Shown: positions 1 to 6,401 of the stretch, piece after piece
Numbering within the stretch: position 1 is the first letter of the stretch
How the letters are laid out: every line of letters begins with the position of its first letter
From: Paludibacteraceae bacterium
GTDB lineage: Bacteria > Bacteroidota > Bacteroidia > Bacteroidales > Paludibacteraceae
Direction: 5' to 3'
Length of the DNA: 15,058 bases
Assembly (NCBI GenBank): GCA_017965125.1
Contig: JAGCQO010000291.1
Coordinates: 1 to 15,058, forward strand
Translations under genes and position numbers: made by a program
The notes under the pieces: generated by a model
Seen by the model: only the letters and a program-made list of their open reading frames with translations
What the model was told of the DNA's origin: nothing
Database searches by the model: none

Positions 1-188
1 CGACTTACAGCCTCAACAAGGGCGTGAACATCACATTCAAGAACATCCCACAGTTGCCAACTTCAGGCGTGTTCGCGAAGATTCTCAACCCAGAGACAAA
101 GAACATCGTCTTTGAGAACGTGAAGTTCGACAAGAGCAAAGTTGAAATCATTAACGGCGCAAACGAGTCTCAAGTCAAGTTCAAATAA
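1..188 (+). CDS. C-terminal fragment of a right-handed beta-helix protein, probably GH28 polygalacturonase-like
   Basis: The open frame enters from the left edge (first whole codon at position 3) and ends at TAA 186-188. About 61 residues are visible, with the short-strand rhythm of a parallel beta-helix: two consecutive rungs of the form 'NITFKNI' and 'NIVFENVKF'. The end resembles the last rungs of the complete GH28 enzyme at 12129-13562 on the other strand, which also has an 'ENVKFENVKI' rung just before its C-terminus. The catalytic part lies outside the window, so the substrate and even the family are inferred from fold and resemblance; another pectin-lyase-fold family is possible. A clear intrinsic terminator follows 20 bases after the stop, so this gene is probably the last of its transcript. 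Confidence 0.55.
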   Translation, partial: TYSLNKGVNITFKNIPQLPTSGVFAKILNPETKNIVFENVKFDKSKVEIINGANESQVKFK

Positions 189-208
189 GACAAACTAACG
201 CAAACTAT

Positions 209-246
209 AAAGTCCCTCAAGATTGATTCCTGGGGGACTTTTTTTT
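209..246 (+). terminator. Rho-independent terminator after the beta-helix gene
   Basis: An 8-bp perfect stem (AAAGTCCC 209-216 with GGGACTTT 234-241) with a 17-base loop runs directly into an unbroken T run at 239-246. It lies 20 bases past the stop of the upstream fragment. Confidence 0.85.
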
Positions 247-282
247 GTATATTACTAACACATTATCACTCACGACAAAAGC

Positions 283-310
283 GCCATTTTAAAATAATGG
301 CATATATTTG
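283..310 (+). promoter_or_regulatory. Candidate Bacteroidota promoter -7 box with overlapping operator-like palindrome
   Basis: TATATTTG at 303-310 fits the Bacteroidota -7 consensus TAnnTTTG exactly. Immediately upstream, GCCATT (283-288) and AATGGC (296-301) form a 6-bp inverted repeat with a 7-base AT-only centre, where the -33 element would sit; no good TTTG -33 box is present. Transcription would start near 317 and run into the structured region 422-534 and possibly the lipoprotein gene at 659. The match is seen; function is inferred. Confidence 0.4.
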
Positions 311-421
311 TGTCAGTGATTCAAGAATAAAAAACATTAACCACAAAAAGAAGAGAAAAAACAAAACAGACATTTCACACAAGAAAGACACATAGATAAA
401 GCGTTTAAAGCAAAAACTTAG

Positions 422-534
422 GGTTCTGGAATCTGGACAATTTCATGAATGTAAACCAAGTTAAGCGATGAACGCTCACGTTTCATGCGTGGGCTTTTTC
501 GTACATATTTGGTTTACAAGGTAAGTCCAGAACC
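422..534 (+). other. Nested three-stem inverted repeat, possible structured RNA or 5' leader
   Basis: Three stems are nested about one centre: GGTTCTGGA (422-430) with TCCAGAACC (526-534), GTAAACCA (451-458) with TGGTTTAC (510-517), and GCTCACG (474-480) with CGTGGGC (488-494, one G-T pair). All can form at once, giving a long hairpin with two internal loops. TCTGGAC at 433-439 offers an alternative partner for the right outer arm (GTCCAGA 525-531). The 470-base gap 189-658 otherwise holds the terminator at 209-246, the promoter-like box at 303-310 and A-rich sequence. Candidates are a small RNA, a regulatory leader for the lipoprotein gene, or a small palindromic repeat element. I recognise no known RNA family. 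Confidence 0.45.
474..499 (+). terminator. Terminator-like hairpin at the tip of the nested repeat
   Basis: A 7-bp stem (474-480 with 488-494) and 7-base loop are followed by five T residues at 495-499. With the promoter-like box at 303-310 this would define a transcript of about 180 nt ending before the lipoprotein gene. It could instead act as an attenuator. Confidence 0.45.
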
Positions 535-658
535 TCAGAATTCTAATATTGCGAATAAAGTTCCACGCTTTTCTTTTTGTCTATAAACAGGCCACAGGAA
601 CTTGCGGAAGCATCTGAAAATCCGTAAAAATAGAGTAACAAAAAAAAGATTTACAACC

Positions 659-997
659 ATGAAAAATTTACTAACAAACTGGACTATTATATTATTGGCA
701 ATCACAGCATTCGGGTTAACGGCGTGTTCTAACGATGACAAAGACGAGTTAATACCAGAAGGATATTACATTGAAGAAAACGGTATTGAGTACGAATTAT
801 TTAGCCTGGAAATCAAAGGAAACACAATGATCTGGACTTGTACTTCCGATGGCGAAATTGAAAACAGAGTCGAATACACATACAAAATAGAAGGAAACAA
901 AATCACATGCGTGTCAGAATATGGCGCAGAGACAGCCAATTACAGCAGGAAAGGGAACAAAATAACCATGGGAGAAATAACATACATAAAGCAATAA
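659..997 (+). CDS. Small secreted lipoprotein, lipocalin-like beta-rich domain, function unknown
   Basis: The protein is 112 residues from ATG 659. An upstream in-frame ATG at 602 would add 19 basic residues before the signal peptide, so 659 is the better start. Residues 1-22 are a type II signal peptide ending in the lipobox LTAC, with Cys23 as the lipidation site. The acid-rich stretch after it (SNDDKDE) resembles the Bacteroidota lipoprotein surface-export signal, so an outer-membrane and perhaps outward-facing location is inferred. The rest is a run of short strands with repeated 'GN-I-I/T' turns (IKGNTM, IEGNKIT, RKGNKIT), as in small lipocalin-like proteins of this phylum. No catalytic motif is seen. 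It is monocistronic, with a strong terminator 12 bases after its stop. No exact promoter box lies close upstream; CATATTTG at 504-511 is one base off consensus. Confidence 0.8.
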   Translation: MKNLLTNWTIILLAITAFGLTACSNDDKDELIPEGYYIEENGIEYELFSLEIKGNTMIWTCTSDGEIENRVEYTYKIEGNKITCVSEYGAETANYSRKGNKITMGEITYIKQ

Positions 998-1008
998 CTC
1001 AAAATAGC

Positions 1009-1036
1009 AAAGGTTAGCGTCACCGCTAACCTTTTT
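1009..1036 (+). terminator. Rho-independent terminator of the small lipoprotein gene
   Basis: A perfect 11-bp stem (AAAGGTTAGCG 1009-1019 with CGCTAACCTTT 1024-1034) with loop TCAC is followed by a T run to 1036. It begins 12 bases after the stop at 997. Confidence 0.92.
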
Positions 1037-1085
1037 GTTTACCCTAAACAAAAAAGCAGGATTCCTTTTTACTGGACATCCCGCC

Positions 1086-1161
1086 TTTCCACAATTAACT
1101 AACTATCTTGACATCAAAGATGGAAGTTTTAAACGACATTAGATGTTGTCAACTGTGGAAA
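1086..1161. repeat. Nested imperfect inverted repeat in the gap between convergent genes
   Basis: TTTCCACAATT (1086-1096) faces AACTGTGGAAA (1151-1161) with one mismatch. Inside it TTGACATC (1108-1115) faces GATGTTGTCAA (1142-1152) with a small bulge; the two right arms share two bases. No T run follows on either strand, so this does not look like an ordinary terminator for the minus-strand gene ending at 1196. It could be a structured RNA, a protein-binding site or a decayed mobile-element end. Confidence 0.35.
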
Positions 1162-1195
1162 AAACTTATCAAGTATATGAAAAAGGGGGTTCCAA

Positions 1196-2377
1196 TTATC
1201 GACCGATAGGCTGAACGACCTCTCTGACAGCCTTGTTCATCTCCAAATACATATAATTCGGATTTGACGAGTCGCCGAACCTGGATTTGCACTTAGAGTA
1301 TTTTTCATTTGCCACGGTCATGGCATAATTGAACTTCGCCAACGACTTGTTCTGCGCCGCGATCACGCCCAACTCCTCCTCGTCCTGATTCACGTCCACC
1401 GTTCCAATCACCGTCGTCTCGAGGAAAGAGCATTTAGTGTGCTTCTTGTCCAAATAAAAGCCGAGGAACATGTGACCAGGCACACGGACGAGCACAGGGT
1501 CTATGCCCACGCCCTTCAGCACACTGGCAAACAGCACCGTGCCGTCAACACAATTCAGCTGCTTGGACTTGAACGAGTCGTCGATGAGCCTGACCCTCTG
1601 CGTGAACAGCGACTGAGCCGACAGGCTTGTGTTTGTGAGCGAGCTGTATTTGAAACCGCGCTTCTGCAACGCGTACCATATTGCGAAAACCTCCTTTTTC
1701 ACCCTCGCCGGACCGCCGAACTGGTAACCGACAAACTGCTTGACGATTTTTGTCTGCAAAGCGTCGTGGAGTATCGTGTCGATCATGCCGTTCTCCTCGT
1801 CCACATAGGCCGCGTAAAAATAGCTTGTGCTGTGATATTTGCCGGAGTAGTCGCGGTAGCCAAGCAAGCACTCGTTCACGCTCCTCATGGAGAAAGAACG
1901 GCTCTTGTAGCTGTGGTCCAGGAATCCCTTGTCTATCTCGACGCTCAAAGTGAACGGTGTCGGCTGCTTGTTCGCCCTCAGGGCGTCGTATTTCCAGATT
2001 ATGTCGGGGTACGCCACATAAGTCTGCCCCATTTTCTCTGCCACGACCTCATAAACCGACCTGTGGAAAAACTCCGTCTCGTTGATTATGATGCGCACAC
2101 GGGCGTTGGGCGACGTGTTCTTGAACTTGATGGCGAACGGACTTTTGGAACTGCCTATGACGTTCGTGTCGTTCTTCACGATGGTCGAACGGTCGGCGTT
2201 GGCAGTGGAAATCACCACCGACGGGAACACATTGCCGTAAAGGTCGTCCTCGATGCTCCAGTCCGAATTGAAAAATGCCGCATGGACATAATACGCCACC
2301 ACAGCGAGCACGCAGCACACCAACAGAAAGATAAATCCTTTCTTATAAAATCCGACTTTCATTCTTTTTCGTCTCAT
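1196..2377 (-). CDS. Membrane-anchored transglutaminase-like protein, function unknown
   Basis: The protein has 393 residues. Residues 1-13 are basic and 14-34 form one hydrophobic segment with no obvious cleavage site, so the protein is probably N-terminally anchored with a periplasmic body. The C-terminal third has a transglutaminase/papain-like pattern: a Cys in 'QLNCVDGTVLFASVLKGVG' (Cys276), then His302 in 'RVPGHMFLGFYLD' and Glu320 in 'FLETT' where the family has its acid residue. Such folds act as cysteine proteases, amidases or inactive scaffolds; the substrate is unknown. The start ATG overlaps the dusB stop (shared ATGA), so the gene is probably translated by coupling from the dusB transcript. 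A second in-frame ATG (2360-2362) would shorten it by five residues. The family call rests on motif pattern only. Confidence 0.7.
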   Translation of the reverse strand: MRRKRMKVGFYKKGFIFLLVCCVLAVVAYYVHAAFFNSDWSIEDDLYGNVFPSVVISTANADRSTIVKNDTNVIGSSKSPFAIKFKNTSPNARVRIIINETEFFHRSVYEVVAEKMGQTYVAYPDIIWKYDALRANKQPTPFTLSVEIDKGFLDHSYKSRSFSMRSVNECLLGYRDYSGKYHSTSYFYAAYVDEENGMIDTILHDALQTKIVKQFVGYQFGGPARVKKEVFAIWYALQKRGFKYSSLTNTSLSAQSLFTQRVRLIDDSFKSKQLNCVDGTVLFASVLKGVGIDPVLVRVPGHMFLGFYLDKKHTKCSFLETTVIGTVDVNQDEEELGVIAAQNKSLAKFNYAMTVANEKYSKCKSRFGDSSNPNYMYLEMNKAVREVVQPIGR

Positions 2378-3402
2378 TTCTCAACTTCTACAACGCCGTC
2401 TCTTGTATGATTCTCCAAGTTTATGCCGTCGATTATCGACATCAATTCGTCATAACCCTCCGCACGCAACATCGCCACACGTATATCACGGAAGTGCGGA
2501 ATGCCCTTAAACACTGGCGACGCCGCCAAATGCCTGCGGCTATGCAGTATGCCGCGACGTTCGTCAAGCTTCTCTATGTTGCTGTCAACAAGACCTTTCA
2601 ATATTTCGAGCTTCTCCTTCCAAGTCAGGTCTTGCGGCATCACGCCCGTCTGCAGATACGACTTCACATCTCTGAAAATCCATGGCGCACCCACTGTCGC
2701 ACGGCCTATCATCACCGCATCCACTCCGTACTTGTCGAAGCATTCCTTTGCTCTTTCCGGCGTTGTCACGTCGCCATTGCCGATTATCGGTATCTTTATG
2801 CGCTGGTTCTCCTTCACTTTGCCTATCAGGTCCCAGTTCGCCTCGCCCGTGTACATCTGCTCGCGCGTTCTGCCGTGTATCGTCAGAGCAGCGATTCCGC
2901 AGTCCTGAAGCATCTCGGCTATGTCGGTTATTCCTCTGCCGCTGCCAGGCATCGCCGCCTCAGGGTCCCACCCCAAGCGCGTTTTCACCGTCACCGGCAC
3001 CTTCACCGCATTCACCACCGCCTTTACAATCTCAAGCATAAGCGGAATGTTCTGCAACAATCCCGCGCCTGCTCCTTTTCCTGCGATTTTCTTCACAGGG
3101 CAACCGCAGTTTATGTCTATCACCTCAGGACGCGCAGCCTCGGCTATGCGTGCCGCCTCCGCCATCGTCTCTGGGTCACGGCCATATATCTGAATCGCGG
3201 CAGGACGTTCCTCGTCCGAGATGAACAGTTTTTGCTCCGTACGCTTCACGCTGCGTATAAGCGCGTCGGCCGACACAAACTCAGTATAAACCATGTCCGC
3301 ACCGAACTTTTTGCAAGTCAAGCGGAACGCCGGGTCTGTCACATCTTCCATCGGCGCAAGGAACAACGGATGCTCATCAAAAGAAATATTCCCGATTCTC
3401 AT
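2374..3402 (-). CDS. dusB: tRNA-dihydrouridine synthase, DusB type
   Basis: The protein has 342 residues, the usual Dus length. It reduces specific uridines in the D-loop of tRNA to dihydrouridine using FMN and NADPH in the cytoplasm. The N-terminal TIM barrel is recognisable from 'LFLAPMEDVTDPAFR' (FMN site) and 'INCGCPVKKIAGKGAGAGLL', where Cys101 is the catalytic acid of the NxGCP motif. It continues with 'VPVTVKTRLGW', 'LTIHGRTREQMYTG', 'IPIIGNGDV' and 'GVDAVMIGRATVGAPWIF', the phosphate-binding end of the barrel. The opening 'MRIGNISF' and 'DINCGCPVKK' resemble DusB more than DusA or DusC. A small helical tail follows to the end. The gene is first in a two-gene unit whose second member starts inside its stop codon. 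A promoter box lies about 20 bases upstream and the neighbour's terminator isolates it from upstream transcription. Confidence 0.95.
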   Translation of the reverse strand: MRIGNISFDEHPLFLAPMEDVTDPAFRLTCKKFGADMVYTEFVSADALIRSVKRTEQKLFISDEERPAAIQIYGRDPETMAEAARIAEAARPEVIDINCGCPVKKIAGKGAGAGLLQNIPLMLEIVKAVVNAVKVPVTVKTRLGWDPEAAMPGSGRGITDIAEMLQDCGIAALTIHGRTREQMYTGEANWDLIGKVKENQRIKIPIIGNGDVTTPERAKECFDKYGVDAVMIGRATVGAPWIFRDVKSYLQTGVMPQDLTWKEKLEILKGLVDSNIEKLDERRGILHSRRHLAASPVFKGIPHFRDIRVAMLRAEGYDELMSIIDGINLENHTRDGVVEVEK

Positions 3403-3422
3403 ACACGATTCAATTCAGACTA

Positions 3423-3430
3423 CAAAAGTA
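3423..3430 (-). promoter_or_regulatory. Promoter -7 box for dusB
   Basis: On the minus strand the bases read TACTTTTG, an exact match to TAnnTTTG. The box lies 20 bases before the dusB ATG and just past the terminator of the lipoprotein gene. A TTTG is present further upstream but its spacing is too short for a -33 element, so only the -7 box is supported. Confidence 0.5.
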
Positions 3431-3452
3431 AGTCTTTTTCAAACCTTATAAT

Positions 3453-3484
3453 AAAAAAAATGGCGGAAGGACAACCCCTCCGCC
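3453..3484 (-). terminator. Rho-independent terminator of the OmpA/TPR lipoprotein gene
   Basis: Read on the minus strand, GGCGGA pairs with TCCGCC and the stem extends through G-T and G-C pairs to about 10 bp around a 3-base loop. It is followed by eight T residues (A run at 3453-3460 on the plus strand). It starts 23 bases after the stop at 3508. Confidence 0.9.
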
Positions 3485-3507
3485 AACATATTTTGTTTAT
3501 CACAAAC

Positions 3508-5199
3508 TTACTTTACCACTGCAGCGAAATCTGACTCAGATGCATACTTAGCGAACTCGATGTCCACCTTAGCACGCTTCTTCAAGTTGCTGTCGCTAAC
3601 AGCCTGCTTCAACTCAGAAATGAGGTTTGTCTTGTTGCCCTTGCGAGCGTTAACGATAGCCTTCAAGTAGTGAGTGAGAGCGTTTGGAGTCTCAACTGAC
3701 TCAAGGATAGACTCTGCAGAAGCGTTGTCTCTAACAACGAGCTTGCCGATTGCAGCGTTGTTTGTCTTGTCGCCGTCGAGCGCCTTGTTAGCTGCGCCGT
3801 AGTCACCCTTGTGCAGATATACAACTCCGAGAGCAGCGTCAAGCTTGTCGCCAAGACCTGCAGCCTTACCCAGGAACTGCTCAGCGATCTTGTTCTCGCC
3901 GTTGCGGAGCTTGATGATACCCCAGTTGTAGTTAGTCTCGTCAGCAGAAGAGTTCATATCCATTGCCTTAGAGAACTGCTTCTCTGCGCCAGCGAAGTCT
4001 CCGAGGAGATACTTAGCTGCACCGAGGTTGTTAACTGCTCTCCAGTCATCTGGATACTGGTCAACAGCCTTCTGATAGATTTCCTCTTTCTCCTTTGCAT
4101 TCTCTGTCAAAGTAGCAGTGTAAAGGAGCTCCTCGATAGAGAGTTGCTCGCCATTCTTAACTGCAGCCTTCAACTGGTCGTCTGTCTTGCCAGAAACCGA
4201 AGTCACAACCTTCATCTTAGAACGACGGAGCTGTGGGAGGATGTCAGTAGCAAGCACCTTGTATGCAGCGCTCAACTTACGAATCTCAACCTCTCTCTGG
4301 TCTGGGTCAGAGAACTGTGACAGTACGCTCAAGATAAGCGCCTTGTCCTGAATATCTGACTTCTGAACGAGTTCCTGGAAACCATCCCAGTCCTCAGAAG
4401 TGTACTTAGAATCAATCTCAACATTCTGCTTGATCTGGTCGAGCTGCTTGTTCATGTAATCAACAGCTACCTTCTCACGGCCCTCAGCCAAGTTTGTGTT
4501 CAAGCTTACAGAACCTTCTGGAGAAGCATAACCTGAAATCTCAACGCTCTCAACCTTTGAGCCTTCTGTTGCGCTAACCTGCTTCAACTTCTCAGCCAAA
4601 GCCTTGATCTCGTCCTTGTCCAACTCAGAAGAACGGATGTTTGTCTTTGCGACGAGGAAGTTGATGTCAGCAGTCTGTGTAGAAGTAACTGAGTGAGAGA
4701 AGCCGTCAGCTGCGAAAGCAGGCTCGAGGTTCTCTGCCTTTGCCAACATGTAAGTGCAGTTGATACCGTCAGCAACCTTTATTTCAGGAAGATCGAATGT
4801 CTTAGAACCTGTGTTTACCTGGAAAGTCAAGTAAAGCTCAGACTTCTCCATGCCTGGCTTGAAGTCGAACTGTACACGGTGTGTGTATGTTCCACCTGCC
4901 TTGTAGGAGATCTTCTTGTTATTGCCCTTTACTGCCTCGCCCTGGAAAGTAGCAGCAGTCAGTTTCTCAGAAGTTCCGTTGTACTTCAACACTGGAGTCA
5001 AAGTAACAGTAGCTTTCTTCTTCAAATACTTCTCTGGGAATGTTCCAGTGATAGTAGCATTAACAACTCCGCCCTTTGCTTCAAGAACCGCAGGAGTGAC
5101 TTTGAAATACTCTTGGGACAGCGGACCCATTTTCTTACAAGACATAAAGCCGAATGTCATTGCTAAAGCCGCTAAAGCAACCAATAAGTGCTTCTTCAT
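3508..5199 (-). CDS. Outer-membrane lipoprotein with OmpA-like and TPR regions
   Basis: The protein has 563 residues. The type II signal peptide ends in 'GFMSC' with Cys21 the lipidation site. Residues 22-160 are a beta-rich domain with alternating strand motifs. Residues about 176-330 resemble an OmpA-type domain: a strand with 'INFLVAKTNI', a helix, then 'VESVEISGYASPEGS' followed by 'NTNLAEGREKVAVDYM', which matches the conserved 'I-GyaspeG--N--La--Ra' core. The domain carries an insertion before its last part. Residues about 355-470 hold TPR helices ('YPDDWRAVNNLGAAKYLLGD', 'ETNYNWGIIKLRNGE'). Similar OmpA/TPR lipoproteins are common in Bacteroidales. Anchoring to peptidoglycan or scaffolding an envelope complex is inferred. 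Codon choice is strongly biased, suggesting high expression. It is monocistronic with its own terminator; the start ATG is preceded by an A-rich stretch and no exact promoter box. Confidence 0.85.
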   Translation of the reverse strand: MKKHLLVALAALAMTFGFMSCKKMGPLSQEYFKVTPAVLEAKGGVVNATITGTFPEKYLKKKATVTLTPVLKYNGTSEKLTAATFQGEAVKGNNKKISYKAGGTYTHRVQFDFKPGMEKSELYLTFQVNTGSKTFDLPEIKVADGINCTYMLAKAENLEPAFAADGFSHSVTSTQTADINFLVAKTNIRSSELDKDEIKALAEKLKQVSATEGSKVESVEISGYASPEGSVSLNTNLAEGREKVAVDYMNKQLDQIKQNVEIDSKYTSEDWDGFQELVQKSDIQDKALILSVLSQFSDPDQREVEIRKLSAAYKVLATDILPQLRRSKMKVVTSVSGKTDDQLKAAVKNGEQLSIEELLYTATLTENAKEKEEIYQKAVDQYPDDWRAVNNLGAAKYLLGDFAGAEKQFSKAMDMNSSADETNYNWGIIKLRNGENKIAEQFLGKAAGLGDKLDAALGVVYLHKGDYGAANKALDGDKTNNAAIGKLVVRDNASAESILESVETPNALTHYLKAIVNARKGNKTNLISELKQAVSDSNLKKRAKVDIEFAKYASESDFAAVVK

Positions 5200-5327
5200 A
5201 ATTTTTCTTTGTTTTTTATTAGTTTATATTTCTGTTCTTGTGTATTTTCCACAATTATATTTTACAAAAATCTTAATAATAAATCAAATTACCTATTTTT
5301 GGAGTGTGAAATCACCTCGTTTTAAGA

Positions 5328-5358
5328 TTTGTTTACATTTTCTTTTATAATAATTTCA
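5328..5358 (+). promoter_or_regulatory. Candidate promoter of the radical SAM gene
   Basis: TTTG at 5328-5331 and TAATTTCA at 5351-5358 are separated by 19 bases, the usual spacing of the Bacteroidota -33 and -7 elements, but the -7 box matches only 6 of 8 positions. An exact -7 match, TATTTTTG, is at 5294-5301 but has no -33 partner. Either could drive the gene at 5393. The 193-base gap 5200-5392 between divergent genes holds nothing else I can support. Confidence 0.35.
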
Positions 5359-5392
5359 CAAAACGCGAAATCGCAGTAACGCCGTCTGTTTC

Positions 5393-6355
5393 ATGCTCAT
5401 AAAAAAGACCATAAACGCTATCAAATCATACTGCGGTTACGCACTGTCAGCAGTCTCGCACGAGCCGCACTGCTTCGGCATGCCGTTCCTGTTTTCCATC
5501 GAGACGGCAAGCTTCTGCAACCTCCGATGTCCGCAATGTCCGTCAGGAACTTCCATGCTCACACGCGACAAAGGCGTCATGTCCATGGAACTTTTCAAAA
5601 AAATCGTAAACGAGATAAGCGACTACGCACTTTACGCCACTCTCTACCTGCAAGGCGAGCCATTCCTCAACAAGGAGTTTTGCGAGATGACGAGATACGC
5701 ACACAGCAAAAAGATTTACACCGCGACATCAACCAACGGACAACTGATTAACAAGGAGATAGCCGAAAAAATCGTCGCTTCCGGACTGGACAAAATCATC
5801 GTTTCCGTGGACGGGGCGACACAAGAGAGCTACGAGAAATACAGGGTCGGCGGCAAACTACAGAAAGCACTCGACGCCATAAAACTAATCGCCGACGAGA
5901 AGGCCAAACTGAACTCGCAAAAGCCGCTCATCGAGATGCAAATGCTCCTGTTCCGACACAACGAAAACGAAATTGACGACGCAAAAGCATTGGCGAAAAC
6001 CTACGGCGCCGACACATTCAAACTAAAGACCGCGCAGATATACGACTACAAGCACGGCAACGAACTGATGCCGACCAACAGCTCGTTCTCAAGATACACC
6101 CGAAACGACGACGGCACATACTCGCTGAAAAGGACGCTGCACAACAGATGCGCAAGGCTGTTCACTTCCGCTTGCTTCACCATCGACGGCGACGTGATTC
6201 CGTGCAGCTTCGACAAGAACGCGACACACTCCCTCGGCAATATCAACCAGGCGTCGCTGAAAGAAATCTGGCACGGCAAGAAAGCCAACGACTTCAGAGC
6301 CACAATCCTGAAACGCAGAACCAGCGTGGACATCTGCACCAACTGCGTCTATTAA
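5393..6355 (+). CDS. Radical SAM protein with SPASM/twitch-type C-terminus, substrate unknown
   Basis: The protein has 320 residues. The CX3CX2C cluster motif is present as 'CNLRCPQC' (Cys42, 46, 49), which binds the 4Fe-4S cluster that cleaves S-adenosylmethionine. The following barrel shows 'YLQGEPFLN' (GGEP-like SAM-binding motif), 'TSTNGQLIN' and 'DKIIVSVDGATQESYEKYR', typical of the family. The C-terminal region has 'CARLFTSACFTIDGDVIPCSFD' and ends in 'CTNCVY' (Cys315, 318), consistent with a SPASM or shorter twitch domain that binds auxiliary clusters. SPASM proteins mature peptides or act as anaerobic sulfatase maturases. No precursor peptide or sulfatase gene is adjacent, so the substrate cannot be assigned. 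The gene stands alone, divergent from the OmpA/TPR lipoprotein and convergent with the methyltransferase gene; a strong hairpin follows. Confidence 0.85.
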   Translation: MLIKKTINAIKSYCGYALSAVSHEPHCFGMPFLFSIETASFCNLRCPQCPSGTSMLTRDKGVMSMELFKKIVNEISDYALYATLYLQGEPFLNKEFCEMTRYAHSKKIYTATSTNGQLINKEIAEKIVASGLDKIIVSVDGATQESYEKYRVGGKLQKALDAIKLIADEKAKLNSQKPLIEMQMLLFRHNENEIDDAKALAKTYGADTFKLKTAQIYDYKHGNELMPTNSSFSRYTRNDDGTYSLKRTLHNRCARLFTSACFTIDGDVIPCSFDKNATHSLGNINQASLKEIWHGKKANDFRATILKRRTSVDICTNCVY

Positions 6356-6360
6356 AGCAA

Positions 6361-6384
6361 CAAGGCGCACTCTCGTGCGCCTTG
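6361..6384. terminator. Terminator-like hairpin between convergent genes
   Basis: A perfect 10-bp GC-rich stem (CAAGGCGCAC 6361-6370 with GTGCGCCTTG 6375-6384) and TCTC loop lies 5 bases after the radical SAM stop and 17 bases from the end of the methyltransferase gene. The T tract is weak on both strands, so it probably serves both directions inefficiently or acts mainly as an mRNA 3' end stabiliser. Confidence 0.65.
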
Positions 6385-6401
6385 CCCATATAACTCATGA
6401 T

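Noticed and set aside
445..524. Two tiny overlapping open frames (8 codons from 445, 18 codons from 468) just before and across the terminator-like hairpin, like a leader peptide
   Set aside because: No run of a regulatory amino acid, no clear ribosome-binding context, and such short frames occur by chance.
422..534. Integron attC site or 6S RNA
   Set aside because: The arms lack the RYYYAAC/GTTRRRY core arrangement of attC, and the length and bubble layout do not match 6S RNA.
602..658. Earlier ATG start for the small lipoprotein
   Set aside because: It adds a 19-residue basic stretch ahead of a complete signal peptide, which would place the lipobox too far from the N-terminus.
535..741. 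68-residue minus-strand open frame over the lipoprotein start
   Set aside because: It lies antisense to the signal peptide region of the lipoprotein gene, and the sense frame has a lipobox and terminator.
2407..3534. 375-residue plus-strand open frame
   Set aside because: Antisense to dusB, which is an unmistakable full-length family member.
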